Shown: in pieces, positions 1 to 11,474 of the stretch | Layout: every line of letters begins with the position of its first letter | Numbering within the stretch: position 1 is the first letter of the stretch | From: Tieghemiomyces parasiticus | Taxonomy: Eukaryota; Kickxellomycota; Dimargaritomycetes; Dimargaritales; Dimargaritaceae | DNA: 48,636 bases | Reading direction: 5' to 3' | Assembly: GCA_027575765.1 (NCBI GenBank) | Contig: JANBPT010000276.1 | Span: forward strand, 1-48,636 | Notes under the pieces: generated by a model | The model's input: only the letters and a program-made list of their open reading frames with translations | Database searches by the model: none | What the model was told of the DNA's origin: nothing | Position numbers and translations under genes: made by a program

Positions 1-476
1 GACCGTGCAGAGATTTTTTAATTATATATATCTCCCACCTTGTACTTTCTCTCGTTCTACGACTACGCATGTACTTATTCACCGTTAGACTACCGACGTT
101 CTTCCATATGGACTTTGAAGTGGCGTTTACATTGCCTGCTTTCAAAAAAAAAATCAATGAAATCGTTTGCTATTTACCCATTATACATTTATGGAATGAA
201 GAAAACATGGAGGGTGATGCACGAGTGGGTTTATACTGAGAGAGATATGAAGGAGGTCGATACTCATGGACAGACATTTCATGCTCATATATACGAGCGA
301 TGGGTATAGTACAGAACGCGGGTTGGTTTGGGAGGTGCCAGCAATGGATGACGGCGATGCAGAAATTTGGGATGGTGCAAGGTGCAACGCGGACATTAGG
401 GCCCGTGAGCCTGGGCCGCTCCATTGGAAGAAGTAAGCAATTTTGAGGACGATATTGCCGAGGGCTTACCCTACGT
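1..476. other. Gene-free left edge
   Basis: I see no convincing gene here. Short open frames on both strands overlap each other and lack recognisable domains or a signal peptide. The segment is the 3' flank of the small secreted-protein gene that ends at 477 on the minus strand. Confidence 0.5.
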
Positions 477-794
477 CTAATCCAAGATGGCGTTCACAAC
501 CTTACGGGTCTTCTCCTTGGCACCATCGACATGCTCATGGACTTCATCGTGTACCTTTTCGACGCTACCCTTGACGAGACGGCCGCCAGCCTTGGCCAAG
601 TTTTTGCCAGCATTAATCGACTCACCAACGGCGCGCTTAGTGGAAGTAACCGCGCTGTCTAGGTGATCACCAGCCTTATCTAGGCTGGACTTACCCTTGG
701 CTTGGCTAGCATGCGGCAGGGCATGGACGTGGACGGTAGCCAGCATAGCGGCGGTGGCGGCGACGAGAAGGACGAGCGAGGTGGAAAACTTCAT
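477..794 (-). CDS. Small secreted amphipathic-helix protein (LEA/apolipoprotein-like)
   Basis: Single-exon frame of 105 residues beginning MKFSTSLVLL. Residues 1 to about 25 form a typical signal peptide (Lys, hydrophobic Leu/Val/Ala core, Ala-rich end at VHVHA). The mature part has no cysteine. It is Lys/Ala/Asp/His/Val-rich with a roughly 11-residue periodicity (DKAGDHLDSAV, SINAGKNLAKAG, VEKVHDEVHEHVDGA), suggesting long amphipathic helices like those of LEA-type or apolipoprotein-like proteins. I recognise no named family. The ATG at 794 is preceded by a TATA box at 957-966. The resemblance to LEA proteins is inferred from composition only. The function, such as surface, membrane or lipid binding or desiccation protection, is unknown. 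Confidence 0.8.
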   Translation of the reverse strand: MKFSTSLVLLVAATAAMLATVHVHALPHASQAKGKSSLDKAGDHLDSAVTSTKRAVGESINAGKNLAKAGGRLVKGSVEKVHDEVHEHVDGAKEKTRKVVNAILD

Positions 795-956
795 GTTGGC
801 GAGGCGGGTAGAAGAGGGGGAGGATGGAAAGAAGCGGGAGAGGGGGAAGGGGGGTCGTCGAATGGCGAGAGGCGGTGCTAAAGAACGTAGAAACAGATGT
901 CGATGTGGTGGGGTTGAGTGGTGAATAATTAGAGCAGATGGGTCGGCGTCCTAGCC

Positions 957-966
957 TTTATTTATA
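957..966 (-). promoter_or_regulatory. TATA box of the 477-794 secreted gene
   Basis: TATAAATAAA on the minus strand, about 165 bp upstream of the ATG at 794. The same motif and spacing class occurs upstream of the other secreted-protein genes in this window. Confidence 0.55.
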
Positions 967-3162
967 TGCAGATTTCCGAGGCTAGGAAAGCAGCCGCGGC
1001 GTGAGTTGACAACCTAGCGCCGCTGAATCACCCCGTCGGATATGTGCGGCTTTCGAGAGGGAAGAGGGGGGTGGGGGGAATGCCGGACACCGCAGTTGTA
1101 GTTGCCATTGTCACCTTCCTAGCCGTGTGCTATCTCTCAAAGAAGATGACTGGATGATGATGCTCAAACGGAACAAAGAATAAAAAAAAACAATTTAATG
1201 ATTATAGTATAAACGCCTTTATCTGTCATTCCCTCACCTCCACGTTCCTCCCTCCCTTCTCCTCTTCCCCACCCTCACTTACGTTGCCGCCGTCACCTTT
1301 ACTCTTCCCTCTCAACGATCTCCAAACAAAGCGCCATTTAATCATGTTAGCCGTATACCAAGGCAAAGAGTAGGCCTCTCTCGCCTCACCCTACAAAATT
1401 ACACCATATCCTCCCTTCACCTTGCTCGTTGTCAATCGGCGTTGGATCAACTCGCTACAAAGATATTAGGCATGGGCTAACCCTCCCCCCCCCCTTGGCC
1501 CGATTTTCCCTTCAGTCTCCCATTGTGTTTCATTGGAAGGGGAGGGTGTTACTTTGGTGACTGTCCTGAACTGCGAGCGCGACGTAAAGGCTTGTTGTCC
1601 ACGGACTTATTACTCTTCCACTGCAGTTTAGGCCGGTGACCAGAGAAATGCGATCTGATTAGTCAAGAGTAGCACCCTACGAACAAGTACGATACTAATG
1701 GTCGACTGTCAATACGAATACTTGTACTGTGCTGCTGCTGTCCCACTCGAGAGTGAAGTAAAAAGTGTATCAATATATCCGGGAGGGGCGAAGATGGCTA
1801 AAACGGAGGCCCCGAGAGAGCTGGCGATAGTGGCTAGGAAACCAAACGAAACAATGGTTAGCCTATACAAAGAAACAAAAAAAGGCGAACTTGGCCCCTT
1901 TCTCTCTCTCTCTCCCCCCCCACTCTCTTCTGCGTCGGAGTTTCCTTCCCTCTTCTCCGTTAACTCGAATTTTGTTGCCTCGCTTTTATTTTAATCGTTT
2001 AGCTGGGCGAGTGGCTACAGCCGTGTCACTTGAGAGGGGAGGCAAGACAGTCGTTACATGATAGCTTCCTCGCGTTCTCCCCGCTTTCACGCTGACGACC
2101 ACCAGTCGCCGGTTACATCCTTAGTTGGACTTGCATCAAGCAATACCAAGAGGCCGGCACATTTTGACGTAATTATCGGCTACTTTATAGGCTGCTAGAG
2201 TAAGCCTAATCTTTCTCGACATACTTGAGTCAAGGTATTGGGTAGTTGAAAAAAAAATAATTAATAACCAGGGACGGGAGAAAAAAAATATACCACACTC
2301 ATACGTGTGGAGTTCGAGTTTGAAGGGGAGGGTTGAGGTCCATGTAGCGGGAGAGCGGATCTTGGCTGTTGAGCGGCATAGTGGAGGATGGTGTGGTTGT
2401 AGATGGGGATAGTCGGGAGGGGGGAAGGCTAGATTATACGTCGGAAGGACGAGGCAAAGGAAGTACTAGATTGTTTTTTTTTTGGGGGGGTTATAGACGA
2501 TTTATGATTTACAGAGGGTTTTTAGTATAATATAGGATAAATTAATATGATGATTGAAGGTGAATAGGGGCAACGATTCGTAGTAAAAAGGAGAGCGAGT
2601 TCGAAGATGCACAGGGGCAATCCTTTGTAGGTAAAGACGGTAATGATATCGGGGGTACACACGGGCGACGCTTCGATATGAAGGTAGTTCACGGGGTGAA
2701 GAACTAATCGGTTGTGTAACTTTAAATCCGTAACTGGGACTTCATTTTTTTTATTCCTCGGGCCAGTCAGTTGCTCTGTTAATAAGAATGATACCCGAAA
2801 GTGGTTCCGACTCTAGAAAGTATAATTTGTCAGATACGAAACATTGCCGTAAACGGGTTTTAAATGAAGGAATGCCTTTCAGAGGCCAAGATTCCATGCC
2901 CAGCGTACATACCTTGTACATGCATAATTGGTTACCACAACGAAAGATAGTGGGCTAATAATACGTTAATATTGGATATAGAAGTAGGCGGTGCAAGATT
3001 GCTGGAAAACAAAAGGTGGGACTTTCGACACCCCATCATTTCACCACGCAACAACCCCCCTCCTTCTTCGCTCGTTTTCCCTACTCCGTTTATTAACTCT
3101 ACAAGGTAGGAAGCAAGGATGGTGGCCTTGGTCTAGTTAGGAGCTCCATTGCAACCTGATTC
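967..3162. other. 2.2-kb gene-free stretch
   Basis: No supported gene. It contains homopolymer and low-complexity tracts, for example a C run near 1486-1495, a CT/C-rich tract at about 1900-1925 and T and G runs near 2473-2490. The only open frame, at 1698-1994, runs into the CT tract and has no domain-like composition. Confidence 0.5.
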
Positions 3163-3366
3163 CTATTCCGAGATCGGAGACGGCAATATGTTGGTAGCCT
3201 GGGGGAGAGACGGGGTCTTGCTGGCACCCATCTTGAATTTTTCCTTTACTTTGCCTAGAATCTTGGTAAAGGCAGAACCTACGCTGGGCTGGGGCGCCGG
3301 GTTGGGCATAGCGCTGGCAAGGGTGCTAAAGACGACCAGAGCAAAGAGTAAAATGGGACGCTTCAT
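3163..3366 (-). CDS. Short secreted peptide precursor with a cationic helix
   Basis: 67-residue frame starting MKRPILLFAL at the ATG at 3366. A longer upstream extension in the same frame begins inside the promoter and is rejected. Residues 1 to about 19 are a clear signal peptide ending ASA. Next comes a Pro-rich linker (MPNPAPQPSVG), a Lys-rich amphipathic segment (SAFTKILGKVKEKFKMG), and a Ser/Pro tail. There is no cysteine. The arrangement resembles the 477-794 gene: signal peptide, short proline segment, Lys-rich helix. It could be a secreted effector or a membrane-active peptide, but this is inference from charge pattern alone. A TATA box lies at 3545-3554. Confidence 0.7.
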   Translation of the reverse strand: MKRPILLFALVVFSTLASAMPNPAPQPSVGSAFTKILGKVKEKFKMGASKTPSLPQATNILPSPISE

Positions 3367-4399
3367 TGTGGCGAGGGATATTGGGAACGGGGGGGGGAGC
3401 AAGGATAACGGAGGGCAAGGTGTAAGGTAAGGGGAGGTGGTGAAGAGAAAATAAAAACCAAAGGTTTCCAGATAATAGAATACGATTGTGGGTTGGGAAT
3501 GGTGATTCGTAGTGGGATAGTTTTGAATGTTTACTAGTGCGTCCTTTATATATACATGGCGACAAGTGGCCACGGAAGCCTGTCGTTTACATGATACTCA
3601 TCCCATCCATTTTAGAACACCCATGTCCTCTAACACAATGAACATGAACGCGCGCATGACTATCGTGGTCAAGAATGCTAAATCGAACAGCAAAACGGCC
3701 CGGCTGTAAGGCTACCTGGGTTGATACATGCCGATACACGCAAACACTGGGCAGAGTAGCATTCCCCCTCCCCAGGGCCGAGAAACACTCGACCTCCTTC
3801 TCTTATGCCTATCCGGTCGTTGCAGTTCGATATTAAATCGAAATGTTACCCACTGTTCTTCACCATTTCCAATTGGCCGAGCACCAACCAGTCGCTTATT
3901 TTTGACTAGTTGCAAGGGCCAAGCGTTGAAAGCAGGGTGACGTGGGTAAGGGATGGACACACTTGGAATCATTAAGTTTGTTTCGCCCCAGTAATTTCGC
4001 CCATGACTATCAAGTGGTTGAATACTTTACAACTTCAATAATCATTTTCATAAATTGGAACGTACATGTAGCCTAGCAAATAGAGAAACTTTATACATAG
4101 GGGAGGGGAGAAGTGGTCGCACGATTGTTACTTCCGAGCTAAAGTAAGCTAACGACGCCACGAAATGGGGAGGGATGTGTACTGCACACAAGATGGGAGT
4201 TTAGATAATCACAAGGCGAGTCGAAAAAATAAATAGCAGACAGACAAGAATGCGATATACATGAATACCAACCAAGAAGACCCTGCAGCGCAAGAAGAGA
4301 CGGAGGAAGCTGCGCAACAAGAAATTACAATGATGAGATAAAAAAGTGAAGACTGACGCATTTACCACCGCCTTCATACATCACCATACACTTCATTTC
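3367..4399. other. Intergenic, promoter of secreted gene and 3' flank of PDE
   Basis: Holds the TATA box at 3545-3554. From about 4230 it presumably holds the 3' UTR of the phosphodiesterase transcribed from the right. Short open frames on both strands near 3712-3972 overlap and show no domain. Confidence 0.5.
3545..3554 (-). promoter_or_regulatory. TATA box of the 3163-3366 secreted gene
   Basis: TATATATAAA followed by GG on the minus strand, about 180 bp upstream of the ATG at 3366. Confidence 0.55.
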
Positions 4400-6547
4400 T
4401 TACATCACGTTGACATTGCCGGCTGTCGGGTCGTGGCAAGGCCGGGGACTTGGGGTAGCGGAAACAAATGGGTGGTCATCTGTAGGCCGAAGCAGGAATG
4501 CCGCATCTAGCGAGGAGCTTCGGCGGTATTTGCGGTTAATGAGTTCCTCATGTTTAACACGGGAGAGGGAGTTGAGGGCACCACTGTTACCCGGGCTGCC
4601 GTCGAGCTGGGTGGTAGTGGAGCCCTGTCGACTTCGGGCGATGGCGTGTAGGAGGGCCTGCCGGTTCAGCTCATTTTCGCCGTGGCTTGGCAGATAACGA
4701 CTGCCATGGTAATGGTGGTGGGACGCGTCTGCACCGCCTGCCGCTCGTGAATAGGCAGAAAACTGACCTGGACCAGCGGGGCTAAACGGAGACAGGGTCT
4801 CGGTGATGGGTGAGAGGACGGACGTGGCGCATCGGCAGTCAAAGGTACCCAGTACGGGCGTGGTATTGAGTAGAGCCGCCGGGGTGGCAGCGGGACCCCC
4901 AGGGTCGATACCCGCCGAGAGGGACGGCGGTGGCGGGTGATAGTGACCGTGGTCGGCGGCAAACTGATGGGACTGGAGATGGGTGTGGGACTTGAGCTGC
5001 CGCCGCTTACTCCGGCCCTGGTGGTTGCGGCGGTGCCAGTTCGCGGACAGGCTACGTTTTCCGCCAAAGAAGTCACCTGAGTAGCGCCGGAAGGGGTCGT
5101 GCTGCACAGCAATCTCGACCGTACCAGCGGCCACACTGAGCCTTCGCCCATGAAGGGATATGCCCGTGGCGGCGACCCGTGGATCCGGTACCGCGACGGC
5201 GGTGGGGGCCGAGGCGAAGGGAGATAGCACACCGTCCCCAGCTAATGCGGGCTCGACGCCCTCGGCCGCCTGGGCATTGATGGCACATGTGGTGGCGGCA
5301 GTGGCAGTCCGCTCAACCAGCCGGGTCTCACGCAGTTGCTCCCACTGCTTGACGTTGCTATTGAGGGAGTCCAAGACGAACCCATTGAACGGAAACAGGT
5401 AGGCCAGGGATTCAAAGAAGGGTTTGACAATTAGGTGGGCGAAATCCAGGCTGATCTGGCACTGGTCGCTACGGGTGCGGTCCATACTGGGTGTAATGGG
5501 GAAATTGTGTAGTTTCTCGAGATCTCCCTGACGGAAGGATTCTTGGATCATCACATCGGACCACCGCTTGCACATCTTCCAAGGTAGGACGGGGTTAAAG
5601 ATGTCGACGGCGTGCAGGACAACGTTGCAAAACTGCTGGCGCTGTTCGGCGTTAAATGTCACGGGTAGGCTTGTACAGGCCCCACCTAGCGAGTCGGACG
5701 AGGAGAAGGAGCGCAGTGAGCAGATCGGCTCGGTTACGGATCGGTTGGGCAACGACAGGCTGTCCGGGTTGGCAACGGCAGTGGACGCGGAGAGAGGGAG
5801 CCGGGCAGCCAGCGGCGGGGAGGCGAGAGACTCGTCATCCGAGCTGGACTCGGTGGCCTCGAGTGCCTGGGACACCAGTTGGACCAAGGAGTTGCACTGC
5901 TCCACGACGCGGTAGTGCACGGCCATATCGGTCATAAGAATCATCTCATTGATGGCGCCCAGCATGGCGTCGGCGGTGGCCGGGGTGGCCAGGGGCTCGC
6001 GGACCGGGACGGTCGCAATGCGGTCAAAGAGCTGGTGCTTGGCGATGAGCTGGCGGGTTACGGTACACGAGTGCTTCTCAAGGATGGAAACATCGCCGTA
6101 GGTCCGTGCCAGCTCGGTCTCGGCGTGCTTCTGATAGAGGTTGTTGAGGCCCGGATGCCCCACGTCGTGGCACAGGCCGGCCAGGAGGAGGGCGGCAATA
6201 TCGGTGGGGGCCAGGTACCGCCGGCCCTGGAGGTGGTCCAAGACATAGAATATCTTCACAACCACGTCCACTGAATGGTAGAAGGAATGGTATGGTACGG
6301 CCTGGTATCCAGCGGCCACGTCTATTATGAAGTCAAGCAGGTGGCTGTCGGTGATTCCCAGGGTCCGGGTGACTCGCATGGCGCTGAACATAGCCAGCAC
6401 GATCCCGTAAAGTTCAGGGGTGGAATACTCCCACGCGTCGAAGTCCAGCTTGACGGCAGGCCACCGCCGCTCGAGGTAGGACAGCATGGTCTTCTCTACC
6501 ACAATCAGGTCCTCCGAGGAGAGGTGGTTATATTTGAGCAGTAGCAT
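4400..6547 (-). CDS. Class I 3',5'-cyclic nucleotide phosphodiesterase
   Basis: Hydrolyses cAMP and/or cGMP to the 5'-monophosphate and so limits protein kinase A signalling. 715 residues from the ATG at 6547. The HD-type PDEase I domain starts almost at the N-terminus: PYHSFYHSVDVV (about 86-97), the metal-binding CHDVGHPGLNN (about 126-136), the LHAVDIFNP aspartate motif (about 310), and the substrate Gln in DQCQISLDFAH. A Ser-rich insertion of about 80 residues (SSSDDESLASPP onward) separates the two halves of the domain. The C-terminal 280 residues are low-complexity, His/Pro/Ser-rich, with three PKA-type sites (GRRLSV, FRRYSG, YRRSSSL). The frame stays open upstream of the ATG to a possible 3' splice site (CAG at 6578-6580, minus), so an N-terminal exon may be missing. 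The upstream leader is long and pyrimidine-rich on the sense strand. Confidence 0.93.
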   Translation of the reverse strand: MLLLKYNHLSSEDLIVVEKTMLSYLERRWPAVKLDFDAWEYSTPELYGIVLAMFSAMRVTRTLGITDSHLLDFIIDVAAGYQAVPYHSFYHSVDVVVKIFYVLDHLQGRRYLAPTDIAALLLAGLCHDVGHPGLNNLYQKHAETELARTYGDVSILEKHSCTVTRQLIAKHQLFDRIATVPVREPLATPATADAMLGAINEMILMTDMAVHYRVVEQCNSLVQLVSQALEATESSSDDESLASPPLAARLPLSASTAVANPDSLSLPNRSVTEPICSLRSFSSSDSLGGACTSLPVTFNAEQRQQFCNVVLHAVDIFNPVLPWKMCKRWSDVMIQESFRQGDLEKLHNFPITPSMDRTRSDQCQISLDFAHLIVKPFFESLAYLFPFNGFVLDSLNSNVKQWEQLRETRLVERTATAATTCAINAQAAEGVEPALAGDGVLSPFASAPTAVAVPDPRVAATGISLHGRRLSVAAGTVEIAVQHDPFRRYSGDFFGGKRSLSANWHRRNHQGRSKRRQLKSHTHLQSHQFAADHGHYHPPPPSLSAGIDPGGPAATPAALLNTTPVLGTFDCRCATSVLSPITETLSPFSPAGPGQFSAYSRAAGGADASHHHYHGSRYLPSHGENELNRQALLHAIARSRQGSTTTQLDGSPGNSGALNSLSRVKHEELINRKYRRSSSLDAAFLLRPTDDHPFVSATPSPRPCHDPTAGNVNVM

Positions 6548-9100
6548 GGACACGGTTGAAACAGTGACGACGGACGGCTGCGGTAAGGGTGGTGTGGAAA
6601 GAACAAGGGAGGTGGCGGGTGCACATTGGGAGGGGGTGAGGTTAATTTCCGACGTAGGGAGGGGGGTTCTCCACGTGCAGGTGCGTGTACAGGTATGTCA
6701 TAAAGCACATAGACTATACACCGAGACGCGCAGCAATAGGTGAAACGAAGCAGCCCTGATGAGCAAGGAAGATCCGGCACCACAAAAGGATGGGTGGGGG
6801 TGGTTAATCCGCGAGTCGCAGTGAAGGAAGGGAGGCAAGAAGGCGGTAGAGAAAAATAGTGTAGCACTGCGACGCCCCCCACCACTGCAACGTGACGATC
6901 CCCACAACGCCGCAAAACTAGGGTCTTCTGGAGGCGATTGGGAGGGGGGGGCCTATTGCAACGGCTGACCATTGGGTCGGCGTGGGGCACGAGGGAGAGA
7001 ACAAGTCGACAGGGCCGGGATTTACCACGGGGTGCGGACCCGGGAGTAAGGGACGAGAAGGGGGGAGGGGAAGTGGTATGCCGAAGCTCGGGCGGGGTGG
7101 CGCCTAATGGACGCACGTCAGCGTGCAGTAATAATATGCTATTTGATATTGAACCTACCTTGTAGTGGGGATGGGTGTTAGTCTATGTACTATACAGTGC
7201 GGCAGGGACAGGGGGGACGGGAAGAAATTTACAAGATGCGGACGCCAGGCTAGAGGGTGGCACGGGTCGGCGATAGCAGGGCGAACGGGTGCAAGCCGTT
7301 CGATTCTCTCACGGAACTGCGACGGCGCTGATGTGGCGGGCGGTGAGTGGGCCACGAGGCGAGGGGCAAAGGCGGCCCACGTGGAAGGTGGAGGGCGTGG
7401 TGAAGGGAGAGGGGAGCCTGGCCGAACAGCCGGGCAGCGACGAACAGGAAAGGCGGCGGGGAAGGACACGGTAGATCAGGAGGAATCGAGATGAGCTGTA
7501 CAGAGAGGGGAAGGCCGGGGAAATGCGGGACACGGCACGGCGAAGAGCGAAATGGGAGAGGTGAAGTGGGCAAACACGTATGGCCGGTAGTCTCAAAGGC
7601 GAGTTAAAGGTGTGAGCTTATGGGAGAGGGCGGGGCAGGATGAAACCCCGGACAGCCAGATGCGAGCGGGTCAAGGGACTGCAAAGGAGACGGGATGAAT
7701 GAGACCGGGAGATGCGAGGGGGTGAAGGTATCGCCGGGGCTGAGAGAGCGCACAAAGGTAGTCGGTCAGGCGGGTGTTGCGTCAGAGGCAAGGCGGTGGA
7801 TAGACAAGCGGGTGCTGCAAAGAAACTAGAAGGCCCGCAGGTACGTGGAGTCGGCTGGTAACAGAATAATGGGGTCAGAGCGAAAAGTAAAATGTTAGTA
7901 GAAGGTAAGCAAGCAAAGAGCCGGCTGGTTGGCGACCAGGTGCGTATTAAAAGGTAACGAAGACTTGAAAGTCGGTGTGGGGTAGAAGGAAGGTGTATGC
8001 GTTAGGAAAAAGGGAGAGCGAGGGAGTCGGCGCTGGGCGTTCAAATATAAGAGAGAGGGTCCTTGGTTGGGTACCGCCGAGATAGTGGGGCGGGGAGACG
8101 GATATATGCGCACACCCAGGCTGGCCGTCTAAAAAAAGGTACAGCGAGAAAAGAGGGGTGACGATGTGTCGAAAGATACGGCTGGGCGGCGGCTAAAATA
8201 AAAAAAGGGTGGAGCCGTTCGTTGTTGGTTACAGGGACCAGACGGTGGAGGGGGGGTGAGAGAGGAGCAGATGACGCGCCTTGAGGGGCGGGGGAGCCGA
8301 TGCGATGGAGTGTGCGTGAGGGGGGGAGTGTGAGGGAGGAAGACCACGCGGTGGTAGCACCAGGGCCCGACTGTGACTGGCCAAGCTAGGGGACGGGTGA
8401 GGAGTGGGAGCAGAAAAAGAGGGTCAGCGAAAGAAATCGAAGGGGCGTGGATGGACAGCGAGGTGAGAAAGGCACGCCGCCAATTGGCTGGAGACGATGG
8501 GCCACGCTAGTTGAACGTTACACGGTGCTCACACGCACTCGCGGAGTCTTGGAGACGGTGGTGGATCGGGGGGTGTGGGGGGGGGGCACTGCTCGCGGGG
8601 CAGTCGGGGAGGGTGGTACAGGCGGCAAACGCACGCCTGGAGGAGGTGGAGGAGCGTGATGGGTTGGGAGTAGAGCGATTGGGCCTGACGGATCCAATAT
8701 GACTATGGGCGGCCCAGTGCGATCGAGCCGCAATGAAATCGGCGGTACACACAGCGGGCAGTGTTGCTGGGGTCCGTACTTGTAGGCTGGGGGTCTGATG
8801 CGGTGGGGTGGCTGTGGGGATATTGAAGCAATGCAGTAGTGCTAGGGTATGGGTAGCGGACGGATGGGGGCGCACGATTGTGGTCGAGTTGCGAGGGAAG
8901 CCAGGGGGAGAAGGGTGCTTGGCTACAGGCCTCGGGGGATGAACCACCATGCCCCCTTTATATACGGCCGAAGACATGGCAAGGGTCCCAGATAGACGAT
9001 GCGGGCTGAGGACACGGACTGACAGATACCCGTCGCGTGGCATGGATGCCCTCATTCCCAGGGGGCCCAAGAGTGGGGATAGGGAAAAACGGGGCGATTG
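6548..9100 (-). other. Strand-asymmetric, pyrimidine-rich (minus) region upstream of PDE
   Basis: From about 6590 to 8900 the plus strand is strongly G/A-rich and the minus strand C/T-rich. No recognisable protein is encoded; the overlapping frames translate to Pro/Ser/Arg-rich sequence. In this genome the leaders of several genes (32.70-32.83 kb and 34.39-34.47 kb, plus strand) are likewise CT-rich on the sense strand. The tract could therefore be a long 5' leader or promoter of the phosphodiesterase, or a non-coding transcript. An orphan minus-strand TATA box lies at 8957-8964. Confidence 0.4.
8957..8964 (-). promoter_or_regulatory. Orphan TATA box
   Basis: TATATAAA followed by GGGGG on the minus strand, the same form as the boxes of the minus-strand secreted genes. 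No signal-peptide gene follows within 300 bp, so it is either fortuitous or the promoter of an unrecognised transcript. Confidence 0.3.
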
Positions 9101-11474
9101 AGTGTCTCACAGCGCGTTTCCGCTACCGTGGCTACAGCACCGGCGTAGCGGGAATCCTCTCCTCAAGGTGGTAGTGTAGCATGTGTGCTGCCAGCCCTGG
9201 AGGTTAGGAGATAGGGTAAGTGGGGGCGGGGAGGTATCTGGAGTTGGGAAGTGAAGGGCCAATCCACCTCGCCCAACGGTAACAGTGATACCATAGCAAG
9301 CTAGTGTCCTCGCCAAGCTGGCCACAAGGCCCCTTCCCTACTCCCCCCCCGATAAACCGGACGACGGGCTTCAGCGGAGGATTAAGCGTGGGCCAGGTAC
9401 GCCTGCGCTGTGAAAACGGGGTGGCTATGGCGTGGAAGTGCGTGATCGCCACACTGTGGGATCGGCCGAAGTTTGGTGTATACGCGGGCCGGGAGGCGGG
9501 ACCGACGGATTGGGCAGTCCGCTGTATGGGGGTGCGTGTGTGCGATGAGATTGTGGATAAGCAAAGAAAGGCCTCCCCACCCCCCACAGCACATAGCTTA
9601 GGAGTCCGGCAGTGGCTGGTGTGCTAGCGCCGTTCCCACCGGCACAACAACGTGGCGCCGGATAGAAACTCGGGTTTCTGGGACCGGCCTCCCTTCCACC
9701 CTCCTCCGCGAGGTCTTTGGCACTTCCCGCCCAGACCGCCGTCCCTATCCAGATCCTACAAGGCAGAGGCCCAAGCGAGTATATCTTGCTGGGCCCTTTT
9801 CATATACCCGGCATTTGCCAACCATCGACCACTCCTCCCCGACTGCCAATGTCAGGGCGGTTCTGTCCCCTGTATAGGGTAGGTTGTGTGCGCTAAACGG
9901 TGGACCGTATCATGGCGACTAGACTGCAAGCATGGCCCGTGGCGCCCGACCGGCACTTCGTGCTGGGGGCGGGTAAGGCTTGCGTAGTCAGCGCCGCGTG
10001 AGACTGGGAGAGGGGGGGTGAGCGGTCCGTATTGGCCGGTCGGGAGGCGGCGCAGATGTGTGACGATATAGCCGCTGGTAGTACAACCCGATGCCATACC
10101 CTCGGCCAAGCTGCCACGTTAGCGGGCCCGACTGTACGGCTCATTCGTCCATCCCTCTCGTTGCCATGGTGATCTGGTAGGACAGCGGTGTCACGGCTTT
10201 CCGGGGATGTTTCGTATTTTTTTTAAAAAAAAACCACTGCGTGGCTCTCACTCCCGTCCTTTACGAGGCGCTTGGTATTATCCTGTGGTACGTCTTCCAG
10301 AGGAGGGGCCGGCCGTACGCGGTTGGGGTATTGTTGCTTACTGGGTTGGCTCCAGCTGATTTCCCTCTAGACCCCCCCCCCTCCTTTCGATCGTTGCGAT
10401 GCGGGCCATGGAAAACGTGGTCAACATGTGGTGCGTTAGAATGCAGGCAGTAATGCGACCACGTGGGGATGGCGGTGTGATTAGGGGTAGGGATCATCGT
10501 CGCCTGCATTATTCGCCTCGACCACGCACACTTCGCCTCACAATGCAGCACCGGTATTACCAGGGAACAGCGGCGCATCACGGGTGGCCAAACGCCCAAA
10601 GTGAGGGCGAAGCGGGATGATTGATGCAGCAGAGGCTTCCTGGATTGATAGGATTCAGTGGGACCTGGCAGCAGCGGTCGGAATGCAGTGGCCGGCGCCT
10701 TGGCAACCATTTCAGCCGTCGATAGGCATGTCCTCGCTCGGCAATCAAAGCCTGATAAAATGACAGCGTCGGGAGTACGTTTGCCACTACCGGCCGCGGT
10801 CCAGTTAGATAATCGCCAATTTAACTAGCATCCGAGTTACATCGAGATTGACGGGTAGTGGGAGGGTGAAAAAAGCACTCAAACCACCAGACCGGATCCT
10901 CGGACCAACCTGCCCACCTCTCCCCCCCCCTTATCTGGCGATGGTTCCGGCCGCAGCAGCGATTCCACCCTGTCCCTTCGGACCAAGTCCCGTTGCGCAA
11001 GGTCTGGACCCCACCCATTCCACCGGAGTGTCTTGGACGACGGAGCCCAGACGGCCTGTCCATCATCCGCCCTCTCGCCTCCGTCTACCATGCTCGCCAA
11101 ACGACAAGACAGTGGACCCCCTTTCTCTGTAGACCGCAAACGTGGCGTACACCCCCAGTACTCTGAGGGTGGAGACTCCCGATTGACCCCTCCGACTACA
11201 AGCACCGCCCCAAGATTCGGTTCAGGAGTTCGGCTCGACACTCCACTCGTTCCAATCCTATCACGTTATGTATCACACAGGCTTGGGTTGGTTGTGCCAC
11301 CAACTGGGCTACAGGCCAATCCTATTTCATCCATTTCCCAACAGGGAAAGGGTACCACGCGAATACACTGGACACGAGAGGCCAGATCATCATACCCCTC
11401 CGGGAAGTGGTGTCGACCGATTAACCTCCATGCCACACAGACGTCAATACGTTTATGACCAGGGTCCACTCGTA

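Noticed and set aside
6505..7116. 203-codon frame overlapping the PDE start
   Set aside because: Different frame from PDE, Pro/Ser/Arg/Cys-rich, a product of the pyrimidine-rich tract.
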